Positions 18,483-27,344 of a stretch of DNA of 31,000 nucleotides are shown here, one piece after another. This DNA is from Mesostigma viride. Taxonomy: Eukaryota > Streptophyta > Mesostigmatophyceae > Mesostigmatales > Mesostigmataceae. How positions within the stretch are numbered: position 1 is the stretch's first letter; each line of letters begins with the position of its first letter. The notes beneath the pieces were generated by a model. The model had not been told where the DNA came from. It was given only the letters and a program-made list of their open reading frames with translations, and searched no databases. The stretch is from assembly GCA_009746045.1 (NCBI GenBank), contig RPFO01000649.1, positions 10,001 to 41,000 on the forward strand. Reading direction: 5' to 3'. A program made the position numbers and the translations under genes.

Positions 18483-18977
18483 GCATACGCTTTTCTTGGT
18501 TATCGGTGTGCCTTTGTTTGAATGCAGGGGGGGTCGCTGTGCCGACACAACGCGTTCAACGTGCTGGGCATCAAATGAGGGATCTGGGCGACCACCAGTG
18601 CGCGACTAGTGTCGCCACTTCTTTCCGGACCTGAAGGCGAGGCTGCAGCCGGAGCTGCAGACGTACTGTCAGGGCTTAGCGCAGCCGCCAGGCTGCGTTG
18701 CGTCGAGGAGCGTTTGCTCGTCATATATTGCGCAATAGCTTCGGAAAAGTATATCAGCGTGTGCGTCTTAGAAAGACGAAGTGATTGTGATATTCACAGC
18801 CGAATTGGGTGCCCGAACGTGAAAGTTATGAGCTCCGCTGTCAGCCATGGCTACCTCGTGGCTCGTGGCTTGGATGGTACATTGGCTATATTGTATGATA
18901 ACCCTATATTTTTCACATTCCATCTCTACCATGCTCACCGCTTGCAATGTGATGCGTTTGTATCAAGTGTGTGAATC

Positions 18978-19289
18978 TCCTCGTTCTCAGTCCTTGTGGT
19001 TTTTTCTGCTTTCTCAGTTCTTGTGGTTTTCTCAGTTGCGGCGTTGGACTTGTTTGAGAAAATTGAGAATGATTCTCAATTCTTCTCAGCACTTCTCAGG
19101 CCATTTCTCAGGTTTCATGAAAATTTTCTCAAAAACTGAGACCAATCTGAGAATTTTCTCAGTTCTTCTCAATCGTCCTGAGAAAAACTGAGATTTTTCT
19201 CAGTTCTTCTCAATTTGCTGAGAAAATTCTCAGAAAAACGCCCAAATTGAGAAAAACTGAGAAAAAAGTGAGAAATTTCTCAACCCCCT
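18978..19289 (-). repeat. Right subterminal array of TGAGAA/TTCTCA repeats
   Basis: Dense TTCTCA with some TGAGAA, so both orientations are mixed here, unlike the left array. The inner edge (CTTGTGGTTTTTTCTG, CTTTCTCAGTTCTTGTGG) matches the reverse complement of the left array's inner edge (about 8530-8575). The imperfect terminal inverted repeat therefore spans about 280-320 bases at each end. Confidence 0.85.
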
Positions 19290-19299
19290 CTTCCTAGTG

Positions 19300-19301
19300 T
19301 G
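19300..19301. repeat. Target site duplication TG (right)
   Basis: Partner of 8297-8298; see that entry for the frame argument. Confidence 0.7.
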
Positions 19302-20339
19302 GTTCACCGCCTCGCAGGTCCGCCCGTTGCTGGCCACCAAGTCATCAATGGTGATGGACAGCATGGGGGCAGGGGGGTTTTCTAGGTCAATCTGAAGCTC
19401 CCCGGCGCGCTCCTCCTTGTACTCGATGGCCAAGCGCAGTGGCTGGCCACACTCGTCGCGCACCAAGGTGAGCTCACCTGCGCTTGAGAGGTAGTTGACC
19501 TGGCGCCTCGGATCCAGGGCACCGGTCATGTAGAGCACCATCTCATGGATGGCCTCCCCCAGCGCCACCGTATGGGAATGTCCCATGGCCAGCACCTTGA
19601 GCACGGGCCACACCCTCCGCCTCGGCCCTGCCAGACCTACGCTAGTCGACCACACACTAGGAAGCCCTTGGTAGTCCCACCACCACTCGGGCACCTCGAT
19701 GGAATAGTAGTATGACACGAGGTCGCTCTTGGCGCAGTAGCACCAGCCCTTGATGTAGACCTCCACGAGGATGCCCAGGTGGGGTAGCAGGATCTTGGGG
19801 GGGTCCACCCACAGCAGGTTGCCCAGCTTCCTGTTGACGATGAACCGAAGCTCACCCACCCCCTTGGCCACTCCAAAGCAGCCATCCACCCACTTGGGCC
19901 GCCTCTCCCGGAACGCCACCATGCCCACGCCCGCTGCCCGGCTCATGAGCTTGCCCCATTCAGCCATGGAGCATCCCCGGCTGGGCTTGGGCACATTCCA
20001 ATACTTTGCGCTCGCCACGACCGCTGGCTTGATGCAGTTCTCTTCGCTGGCATATATCTCCCGCCAGCTCGGCCGCATAGCCAACAGGTCGAGCAGCCGT
20101 GCCTTCCCCGCCACCTCCGCCTTTGGTAGACTCACCGCGTCCGCGCGCAGTTGTTCATACTTATTCTGCTTCCCATATATTGCATCAGCACCTTCTTGCT
20201 CCTGGCCTGTCGCAACGCCCCCTACGCGGCGACTGTGCCAGGTGCAGTGCCTCTTGACCCTCGCAAGGGCCTCCTCCCTCCCCTTAGAGCACGCCCCTCT
20301 AGGGTTAGGAGGAGGGTCTTGCCCCCCCCCCACAGCCAA
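19302..20339 (-). pseudogene. DIRS/PAT-like RT N-terminal part, interrupted
   Basis: Upstream half of the RT/RNase H gene. RT motifs in order: ELRFIVNRKLGNLLW (motif 1), YCAKSDLVSYYYSIEVPE with the first catalytic Asp, LKVLAMGHSHTVALGEA (motif 4), and LSITIDDLVASN with the catalytic Asp pair. The residue before IDD is Thr rather than the usual Tyr or Phe. The gene is cut after the Asn codon at 19304-19302 by the 11-kb insert and resumes at 8298. The past-insert frame continues by chance into the TGAGAA array and stops at 19230. The start is uncertain because this frame overlaps the upstream gag-like frame by 118 bases. Confidence 0.82.
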
Positions 20340-21547
20340 TTAAGCCAACGCACTACCTTGCATTGCAGTGTGTACTCGCGGTGGCGGCGCGTGGCACGCT
20401 GTCGCCGGCGTGCCGATCTCACCCTGCCCCACGCGGTGTACGCTGGCCTAAGTGGGTATGGCAGCGGGAAAAGGGAGCGGTCCCGCTGGGATTCTATTTC
20501 CCTACTTGTTGAGCCTTGCTGAGCTTGTCCAAGAGGATGGCAGTTTGGAGAGCTGCCTTGACAGCCGGGGTGGCTGACAGTGCAGCCTCCTCCCCCAATG
20601 GCAGGAGGTGGCTGGCCACCTTCCACCCCCCCCTCCTTGCCCTCCACCTGCAGCAAGGCCGCCACCACCCTCATTAGGTACTCCATGCCCACAAGCTCCC
20701 CGGCTGCTGAGCCCAGCTCCTTGAGAAGGGTGTCCATGGCCAATGCAATGTTCATGACAATTTTCCTGTTCTCCATGTTCCGCCAATTTCCAGGCTTTAC
20801 CGTCATGACCCACGACCGGATTCCCATCCCATTGTCGCTGGCGTCCTCCAACACCCCCGGCAGCACCCGCTCCGAAATCCGATATTTCACGCTCTTGGCT
20901 CGGCTTGGCAGCGCCACCCCTTTCGAGGCCTTGAAGTGGCTTCCCGCCCCCTCCATTCCTCCCAGCGCTGCCTTCAAACCTTGCATGAATTTCTCGGCTG
21001 CGACCTCCCCCTCCTCGTCCTCCTCGTCGTCCTGATTTTCGGTTTCCGGAGGTGCCCCAACGAATGTCGCCAACCTCGCCCTCATTTCCTTTCCGACAGC
21101 CCCCCCACCTGCCGAAACCTTGGCCGCGCCTTTCGGCTTGGCCATTTTTCGCTGCGCAGGTGTCGTTGGTGGCAGCGCCTGATCCTCCTCCTCGTCCGCC
21201 GCGAGATCTGCCACGGCCAGCAGTTTTGCCACCAACGTTCCGTTTGGGTCACGTGCGTCCAACACGTCGCCAACATCAACGTGATCGGCCAGCAACTGCA
21301 CGACAGACTTCAGCTGGCTCGAGCTCCACGAGCTGGCGTCCGTCACCCAGTCCTCGGCACCGAAGACCTGCTCGACTGCCCCCACCGCCTCTGCGGGGCT
21401 GATGCACTTGGCGAGCAGAGTGGCGAGCTGCTTCTTTTTGGCGCTGAAGGCGACTGGCGCGTGACTGGCGGCAGCAGCCCGCGGTGTGGGCGTCCCGTCC
21501 TCCCCGCGCGCTGCCTGCCCTCCTGTAGCTTTGCGCCCCTTCGGCAT
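20222..21547 (-). CDS. Gag-like ORF1 of the DIRS/PAT-like element
   Basis: A 441-codon frame starting MPKGRKATGG, just upstream of RT in the same direction, as expected for gag. It has a basic, Ala/Gly-rich start, a helical part (KKQLATLLAKCISPAEAVGAVEQVF), an acidic stretch (ENQDDEEDEEGE) and a second helical part (NRKIVMNIALAMDTLLKELGSAAGELVGMEYLMRVVAALLQ). No zinc knuckle is visible. The last 100 or so residues are Arg-rich and low in complexity. Identity as gag rests on position and character, not on a recognised family. Overlap with the RT frame contains a run of ten G on the minus strand (20331-20322), a possible slippage site. Confidence 0.6.
   Translation of the reverse strand: MPKGRKATGGQAARGEDGTPTPRAAAASHAPVAFSAKKKQLATLLAKCISPAEAVGAVEQVFGAEDWVTDASSWSSSQLKSVVQLLADHVDVGDVLDARDPNGTLVAKLLAVADLAADEEEDQALPPTTPAQRKMAKPKGAAKVSAGGGAVGKEMRARLATFVGAPPETENQDDEEDEEGEVAAEKFMQGLKAALGGMEGAGSHFKASKGVALPSRAKSVKYRISERVLPGVLEDASDNGMGIRSWVMTVKPGNWRNMENRKIVMNIALAMDTLLKELGSAAGELVGMEYLMRVVAALLQVEGKEGGVEGGQPPPAIGGGGCTVSHPGCQGSSPNCHPLGQAQQGSTSREIESQRDRSLFPLPYPLRPAYTAWGRVRSARRRQRATRRHREYTLQCKVVRWLNWLWGGGKTLLLTLEGRALRGGRRPLRGSRGTAPGTVAA
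20322..20331 (-). promoter_or_regulatory. G10 homopolymer in the gag/RT overlap
   Basis: Ten consecutive G (minus strand) lie inside the 20222-20339 overlap where the reading must change frame to reach RT. The run could be a programmed slippage site or simply a place where a base was gained or lost in evolution or in sequencing. Confidence 0.3.
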
Positions 21548-22352
21548 TGCTGCTCAGGGCCAAAAATGGCTCCGACAGTACAGGTTCGTCAAACCAGAGG
21601 TTCGTTTCCCCTGGCTTGCTGTCGCCGCCCTCGTGAAAAGAAAAGAGGCCGACCTTAGCTAGGTGGGTTTGTTTTTGTCCCTTTTTGCGTGTCATGCGGC
21701 CTTGGCCCGGACGGCATTTTTTCGCCACGCAAATGTTGCGTCTGAACAAATGACGCAATGTGGCGTTCTAATTGCCGGCAGCTTACGTAAGGCTGCCGGG
21801 GCTATTAGGTCACATATTGCGTGAGAGAAAGAATCTAGATCTAGTTAATCACTACGCCATGAGCCAAGAAACCTAGACAGTGGCAGGTTTATATCTCAAC
21901 GTAGCTCCTGCCACCTGGCCAAGAAAAACTGGCCAAATTTTTGGCCACGTCTGATCCGGTTCAGGCCGCACCGGCCTCAAAAGGTATGTCACGTGAACCC
22001 AATAACCTAGCTATAGCGGCTACCCTTCCATCTCACTATAAAGAAACTATGTTCAGAGAACCACGATAATAACACTATTAATAACACTACTAATAGCACT
22101 TTATTAAGACAGCATAGCCGCGTATATCCGCGTACCGGCGCGATAGCAAGCAAAGATCGCACTAAATTGACTAACTGACTGAGCCGCGGTTGATCCTCAG
22201 CTAGGCCTTATAGCATGATTCTAGCTATAATATAACACGCCATGCCATGTCAGGCAAATGACATCCGGATTAGTGCCCCTTGGTCTGAGAGAGTAGTCAA
22301 CACTCGTTTCATTACTCATCAAACCAAAGAGATCAAGTTCATCGTCCTCTGG
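21548..22352. other. Gap upstream of the DIRS/PAT-like gag
   Basis: No supportable gene. It contains three TGGCCA(A) repeats near 21918-21950 and three near-copies of TAATAACACTA(T/C) at 22064-22100. On the minus strand AATAAA (near 22105) lies downstream of repeat R copy 2, with a TATA-like stretch before it near 22230. R may therefore be part of a longer LTR reaching to about 22060. The terminal repeats of the DIRS-type element should lie here but could not be identified. Confidence 0.4.
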
Positions 22353-22901
22353 CACTCGTCGTGACAACCAAGGTTCGTGTGTGACTGACACTCGTTACCT
22401 CATTGGGCCTCGAGCTGTATGCTACCTCGTTCCTCCTTGTTCCTCGGTCGTGAGCAACGCTGTGCACCGCTACCTTGCCAGAGCCCCGTATATCGTTACC
22501 CTGCATCCTATAGTTGGAGGCAACACACAGGAATCTCTGGCATTCCTGTGTCTAGGTTAGCACAGGACCTGCCACAGTTCTGCACGGAATCACATCCTTG
22601 CAGACCTTGTGGCTCGCTAGTAGTGGCTTCTACTACTAGCCACGGGACCGTTGCGTCCTCAGTACACTGTGTACCACAGTCACGTGATGGTGCAGGCTAA
22701 GCCTGTGCAGGCCCTGCTGCCTGCAACGTGTCCTGTCCACTGTGTCATGAGAGTGCACCGCCACTGACCGCCCGCCGGTCGGCAGTACTTTGGGACATGA
22801 TATCTTTCTAGCCCCTTGTCTGTTTGAGGCGGTTGGCACGGCGTTGGAAAGGTCTCCTCAACCTGCATCCAACTAGCACATTGGTGCCCTAATATGCTAA
22901 C
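22353..22901 (-). repeat. Dispersed repeat R, copy 2 (inverted)
   Basis: Reverse-complement counterpart of 4140-4673 along its full length, slightly longer through small indels. It ends directly against the fragment of the LTR-element relative beginning at about 22909. That fragment is in the opposite orientation, so the two are probably separate insertions. Confidence 0.75.
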
Positions 22902-22908
22902 TCTTAGA

Positions 22909-24078
22909 TCACCCAAGGGGATGGCCAGGTGCTCCAATGCAGATATTCATTTATCTGGTCACGGGGGCCGTGATCTCCTGGGTTCACGATGCCCGGCCTA
23001 GCTAGGGTCACCTGGAGAGATAATGGTTCCTATGAAGACATCCTTGACTGCTGGTTTTAACACGTACATATGGCTATCTAAAATAGCGCCTTGATGATTT
23101 ATAATGAATGCGAAAGACCTTTGACTTCCTATGCGTCACAGCGCACGATGGTGGCTTAAGAATACTTGTAACACAATACGAATAAGCTCACACCCGGAAA
23201 ACTGGTTTCGTATATTACAATGTTACCACACAGATTAAAACACTCAATACGGGAAGACTTACACCCAGTAGGCGAGGGATTCGCACTCGAGCCCACAGGA
23301 GAATTACACTCCAGGATTAAGCGATAGTAAATCTGTAGAGCAACGTGGTAAATTACGATACAAGGTCCGGATTGCTGGCATAGCTCGTGCCTTGCCTATT
23401 TTGTCCCTTCGTCCCCGTTCGTGGCTGCCCCTCGCGCTGCCAACCAGGCATGACGTCAGGTCCGCGGGGACGGGCTTCTCGAACCGTCTAGAACACATTA
23501 AAGACCAGTACGGCTAGGACTCTCCTGAAAAATATCCAAATGTCCGTAGGTACCATCATAACGTGTGTGCAGTGCCACTTGGCTGTCCCGTAACTCCCGT
23601 TCAGGCGCTAGGTCCGCCTACGGCGCAAAGGCCAAGTTCGTCAGCAAAACTTCTACACTTACTTCCACACGGATTGCCTCGGCTGCCAACTATACTATGG
23701 CCTCGGCACTGGCGCCGGATTACGGTCGGCGCCGATCGACCGGGACGCCCGGATAATTTAATATTTACAACAAATGGCATGTCGCATCCGTGCAACACTG
23801 GTGCAGCTGTAAGTGAGCCTGACCCATTGCATTCTTGTGCTGGGCACAATGATGGACCTCTCATCAAGAGAGTTACCAATTTACGACCACAGAGGGGTGT
23901 GGAGGCCTCTGGTGATGTGCATGTGGTCCCTGCTGGCGGTCCAGGTGATGGGCATGAGCAGAGTGACTCAGGTGCTGAGTCAGAACAGGATGGAAGTCAG
24001 CATGGTGATGCTGGACAACCTGACAGCACAGTCCTGACTGTGCCAGGTACTGCTTCCTCTGTGTACCAGGAGCTGGGT
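22909..24078 (+). pseudogene. Pol fragment of a relative of the 9756-17306 retrotransposon, interrupted
   Basis: 22909-23054 aligns with 12420-12551 and 23798-24078 aligns with 12552-12832, in the same direction. Shared pieces are CACCCAAGGGG.GGCCAGGTGCTCCAATGCAGAT, CCTATGAAGAC.TCCTTGAC and, in translation, PQRGVEASGDVHVVPAGGPG, ESEQDGSQHGDAGQPDSTV and VPGTASSVYQELG. Only the non-catalytic N-terminal pol segment is present; homology stops just before the integrase zinc region. It is a second, diverged family member, not an LTR-bounded copy. Confidence 0.85.
23055..23797. mobile_element. 743-bp insert in the pol fragment, flanked by CTGG
   Basis: It interrupts the alignment exactly between GACTGCTGG and TGCAGCTG. 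CTGG occurs on both sides (23051-23054 and 23798-23801), consistent with a 4-bp target duplication. The ends show only a weak inverted match (TTTTAACACG against TGTTGCACGG after reverse complement). No coding domain was seen, so it is likely a small non-autonomous element of unknown class. Confidence 0.55.
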
Positions 24079-25780
24079 TGTCGCACACCGTACCATAACG
24101 TCTGACTGAGGCGAAGATTTTTGCCTTTTCGTCCGACCACTGTGAGATATTTGTGGAGTGCCGTCCACTTGGAATTGGCGGCGGTGGTTAAGTATTGGTC
24201 CGCGCCAAAGTTGCTGAGATTTTGACAGCACACGTGGCTGTGGATTGTGGCTCAACGGACAAGTTACGGCACACTTCATGGCAGTACGGAAGTCTGCACC
24301 GTGTTTGTTTCAGAAGGTTGTGTCGCACTGGCTTGTGCGACGACGGTTCGTCAGTGGTTTGGCTGCGATAGTTCCAGCAAAGTGACAATTGACAGCAATG
24401 CATTATGTGCCTGAATGTCGGCACTGGCGGGGGCCCACAGCTTGTCGTTTTGCATGACGGCTGGCTAGGTAGTAAACGGAGAAACGAGCAGCTTTGTTGC
24501 TGGACGTTGTTCGTTTCAGTTCTTCACTCACTGACATCATGAACCGTCGTATAGTTATATGTTGTCGCCATGTGATGCACTAGGCGAACAACCCGGGTGT
24601 GGCCTCCGACATGGTCGCATTTGTGGTTCTTGTCATAAGAGGGGCATGTTGATGGAAAGAGTCGGGGCAATATATATGCGTCATCTAAGGACGGGTGCTT
24701 GGGTCGGATACCCACACAACGTTGGTGAGGATTCTAGGGGTCTTGTAGGCTGGTTTCAGGGGTTGAGAAATAGGTCTCCTCATCCCATCTCCTGTGGGAG
24801 GGCAGGTCGTGAATAGTCAAGGTCGGCTATGTCGGACACTGCCAGCTAGCTCAAGCACTAGATACTAAGGCCATAGATAGGCTGGAATGGCGGAATTAAT
24901 TGGATGAACCCGGTCTTTCTTCATGTGATGATTGACACTCCATAAATTGATAGTAGTTTATTCATTTAATGTCAGAATCATTGTTGTAACAAAAGCAAGG
25001 AATCATGACTCTCATCGGGCAGATTAGGTAGCATAGCACGGAGAGTGGGTGCATGCTGCGACGCACCACTCATCCTCCTTCCACCCCTTATTGACTGAAA
25101 CGAATGAACCGTGCAACGGGTTATACCCGACCTGCCCATGGAGACTTTGGATTATTATTTGAATTTGAAGTTCGGCGGAACGGGCGGAAATTTTATAGGT
25201 CGACAGGCCTGGGCCAGCGCAGCCACGCGGCAGGCGACTAGTTATATGTGTCAAAGTCATGCAGCGGATCTGTCAAGCGTTGGGTTTGCTGTGGGCTGGC
25301 ACAGCCTGGCGTTGAGCCCCGCATGGCGAGGTCAAGGCTCTGGTTCTAGCTGCTGGCCGGAGCAGATTTTTTTCTTTTTCTGTACCAGTGACCTGTGCAT
25401 CAACCTGTGGCGTGGAGCGGACGTCGGCTGGCCTGGTCCGGGCTACGAAATTGACTGACGCGTCCTTTTTAATGGCGTGGCTTGCAAATTGGAGCATTTT
25501 TGTCGACACGGACTGCCTGCCTGTTATTATTATTTTTTTTTTCGCTGGCAATAAAGATGTTGGCCAGGAGTGCCAGCATGGCTTTACGCATTATGTCTTA
25601 CGACCTACCAGCTCGAGGCTGGTGTGTTAAATGGCACCTTAATTTTTGCGGCATCCATCCAGCGTGGCGCTGGGGGGGTGCTCGGTGCCGGCCCTGGAGT
25701 TCCAGTTCACCGGAATTTTTTTTCCTGTGTACTTGGGTTAAGAGTGCGCGTGTTGCACCTGCGACTCTTGTGACTTTTGC
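24079..25780. other. Unexplained region, no gene seen
   Basis: Open frames here are short and show no domain or repeat in common with the rest of the window. T runs occur at 25367-25380 and 25532-25543. Nothing supports a gene call. Confidence 0.5.
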
Positions 25781-25841
25781 CATCCCTTCTGGTTCTCGCT
25801 AGTGGTTAAGCTACTAGCGAGGGGGGGGGTGAAAAGGGATG
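25781..25841. repeat. Two-tier hairpin
   Basis: Outer arms CATCCCTT (25781-25788) and AAGGGATG (25834-25841) enclose inner arms CTCGCTAGT (25795-25803) and ACTAGCGAG (25813-25821) around a 9-base loop. All arms are perfect complements. It could be the end of a small inverted-repeat element or a transcript 3' structure. Confidence 0.65.
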
Positions 25842-25842
25842 C

Positions 25843-26283
25843 CTAGTGTGCCGCTGACCTTCTTTGGATCGCCCGCTGAGAGAGCTGGAAGCACCGCGTC
25901 CCAGCAAGGAATTCCGCCCAACAAAGAGACGCCCAACAAAAAGAGGGGTCGAAGCAGCCGGACATGAGCAGCCTGCTCGCCTGGCCCACCGCGCGTGCAA
26001 CATGGCGCACCAGTTCGTCTGCCTTGCCGAGATCCTTCTTCTGATTCGCATATTCGGCCTTTTCCTTAAAACGACCTGAAAAAAATCTGCACGTCGGCGG
26101 GAACCTTTGTGCATTTGCCGATGCCTTAGCCAGCCTCACCACTTGCCCAAAGGATGCGTGTAGCCTCGACGGGTTTCTCCCGACGGTGCCCATGGTGGAA
26201 AGACCGCAGTACTTGCATTCAAGCCTCACACGCTCGTGCTCTACCGAGTGAAGGTTTTTGACTTTTTCGACCACCCTAAGCAC
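25843..26283 (-). CDS. Hypothetical protein with a CxxC...H segment
   Basis: A 146-codon frame that looks more protein-like than others nearby. The N-terminus has LRVVEKVKNLHSVEHERVRL, then ECKYCGL and, 18 residues on, RLHASF, followed by a basic helical stretch. A CxxC followed by an His recalls BED-type zinc fingers of hAT and related transposases, but the second His/Cys ligand is not clear and no catalytic domain follows. This may be a truncated transposase or a chance open frame. Confidence 0.3.
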   Translation of the reverse strand: MLRVVEKVKNLHSVEHERVRLECKYCGLSTMGTVGRNPSRLHASFGQVVRLAKASANAQRFPPTCRFFSGRFKEKAEYANQKKDLGKADELVRHVARAVGQASRLLMSGCFDPSFCWASLCWAEFLAGTRCFQLSQRAIQRRSAAH

Positions 26284-27033
26284 GTGCGGTCCTCAGCTTT
26301 TCTCCCGCCTGCCATGGCTACAAACAGAAATGACAGAACGCAGCTAGCCCCTTGACAACGTGAGCTTAGTTTCATTCTTATTTTACTGTGCACGCCAAAG
26401 CTGCAGTGCCTGCACGGCTGGCATACATAGTGCTGGCAGCTTCGTCAATTGTGCAGGCTGTGCAGCACTGTCTGCAGCTGCGCTGCTTACCCGTGGCAAA
26501 AGCCCTGCGTCGCGCCGGCGCCGCGCCGATTTGCCTAGGGAAAAGTGCAGTGTCTGCTATCGACCAGGACGCGCCGTAAAATCCAGCCGTATTTTTGCCG
26601 TGAATACGGCGGGACCATTAGCACGGTTTAATACGCGTAAATACGGCGGGGGGGTGCCGTACGTAACAGCATGGGACGTGGCGATTGTACAGTACTGTGG
26701 TTTCGGTGCAGTCGCGCCGCGCTGCGCACTTTAGTAGTGGTCCTTTGATCCTCCGTGTGAACCTTGTGGACATGCGTTGGTCCTGAAGGCGAGGGTCGAT
26801 GTCGGCCCGAGCATACACGCATGTCGGCAGTCATTTATGCAGCCATTGTCCTTCGTGAATTGCACTCGGCGTGTGTTATGGATTCGTAACACATATTACG
26901 GTGATTGAAAGCATAAGTCCCCAACCCGCCCCCCCTACCCCACCACCTCCACCCCCACCCCCACCACCACCCAGGCTGCTCCATCTCCGCCCCCACCCCC
27001 GCCTGCACCCCCCTTTTCGGTCAAAGCGCGCCC
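26284..27033. other. Gap with a C-rich low-complexity run before the LINE endonuclease
   Basis: No gene called up to about 26900. From 26920 to 27012 there is a CCACC/CCCCCA low-complexity run that would code for Pro-rich sequence. It may be the N-terminal linker of the LINE ORF2, since the endonuclease frame is open through its end (FGQSAPLVIATLN). Confidence 0.45.
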
Positions 27034-27270
27034 TTGGTCATCGCCACCTTAAACGCCCGCATGCTCCAGCCCGACGCTGACCGCTGTCACTGCCTGCGCA
27101 GTGACGACTGTCAGTGCCATCGAGTCTCCAATCTTATTGGTTTCTGCATCGACAATAATATCGCCATCCTGGGAATCCAAGAACACAGGCGCACTGCATC
27201 GGCCCGCGGATCAACTGCCCTTGCTGCTGACTGTCGCGTCTGCGTGCCACAATCTCCGGCGCCACCGTGG
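27034..27270 (+). pseudogene. LINE endonuclease, N-terminal part
   Basis: The translation VIATLNARMLQ and FCIDNNIAILGIQEHRR matches the first two motifs of APE-type (endonuclease/exonuclease/phosphatase fold) endonucleases in non-LTR retrotransposons: Asn in TLNAR and the metal-binding Glu in QEHR. This enzyme nicks target DNA to prime reverse transcription. The segment between contains RCHCLRSDDCQCHRV, an insertion before the Glu motif. Homology fades after about 27200, and gypsy element 2 begins within about 100 bases. The remaining motifs are in the 29914-30939 frame. Confidence 0.75.
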
Positions 27271-27281
27271 CGGCTGGCCAC

Positions 27282-27314
27282 TCAGCTTAATTTGGTAATA
27301 CCCAAATGAGCTGA
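27282..27314. repeat. Imperfect 33-bp palindrome at the LINE/gypsy 2 junction
   Basis: TCAGCTTAATTTGG and CCCAAATGAGCTGA are near-perfect complements around TAATA. It lies where LINE sequence gives way to the 3' end of gypsy 2, and may be an end structure of one of them. Confidence 0.5.
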
Positions 27315-27344
27315 GCTGACGTGCCTGCCTTAACTGCATGCCCT

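Larger units (their letters stand above)
17312..18977. other. Right internal part of the CACTAGG transposon, no recognisable gene
   Basis: No transposase or other domain was seen in any frame. The region contains two structures listed separately: an inverted repeat pair (17420-17515 with 18385-18482) and an inverted partial copy of the 246-bp unit. There is also a near-duplicate around 17887-17985, where TCTGCTATGGCGGTG(C/G)TG...GGGCCCGCATCAGACTG occurs twice. Confidence 0.6.
8299..19299. mobile_element. CACTAGG-ended DNA transposon inserted in the RT, carrying a nested LTR element
   Basis: The element begins CACTAGGAAG at 8299 and ends with its exact complement CTTCCTAGTG at 19299. Weaker matching continues inward (GGATTGAGAAA against GGGTTGAGAAA), then dense TGAGAA-type subterminal repeats at both ends. 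CACTA termini with subterminal repeat arrays are typical of the EnSpm/CACTA superfamily. The 2-bp TG duplication differs from the 3 bp usual for that group, so another TIR superfamily is possible. Subtracting the nested retrotransposon and its duplication leaves about 3.4 kb. I see no transposase in that remainder, so it is probably a non-autonomous copy mobilised in trans. Confidence 0.72.

Noticed and set aside
18609-18974. ORF of 121 codons near the right end as a possible transposase
   Set aside because: No DDE-type or zinc-finger motif, and no similarity to any family I know. It overlaps AT-rich filler.
8299-19299. Helitron interpretation of the large insert
   Set aside because: There is a short target duplication and inverted termini. 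No 5' TC, 3' CTRR or A/T target dinucleotide pattern fits.
26360-26734. 124-codon Cys/Ala-rich ORF
   Set aside because: Composition looks like translated GC-rich non-coding DNA. The Cys residues form no regular zinc-binding spacing.
26871-27080. Pro-rich ORF over the CCACC run
   Set aside because: It is a low-complexity translation out of frame with the endonuclease; the endonuclease frame is the meaningful one.
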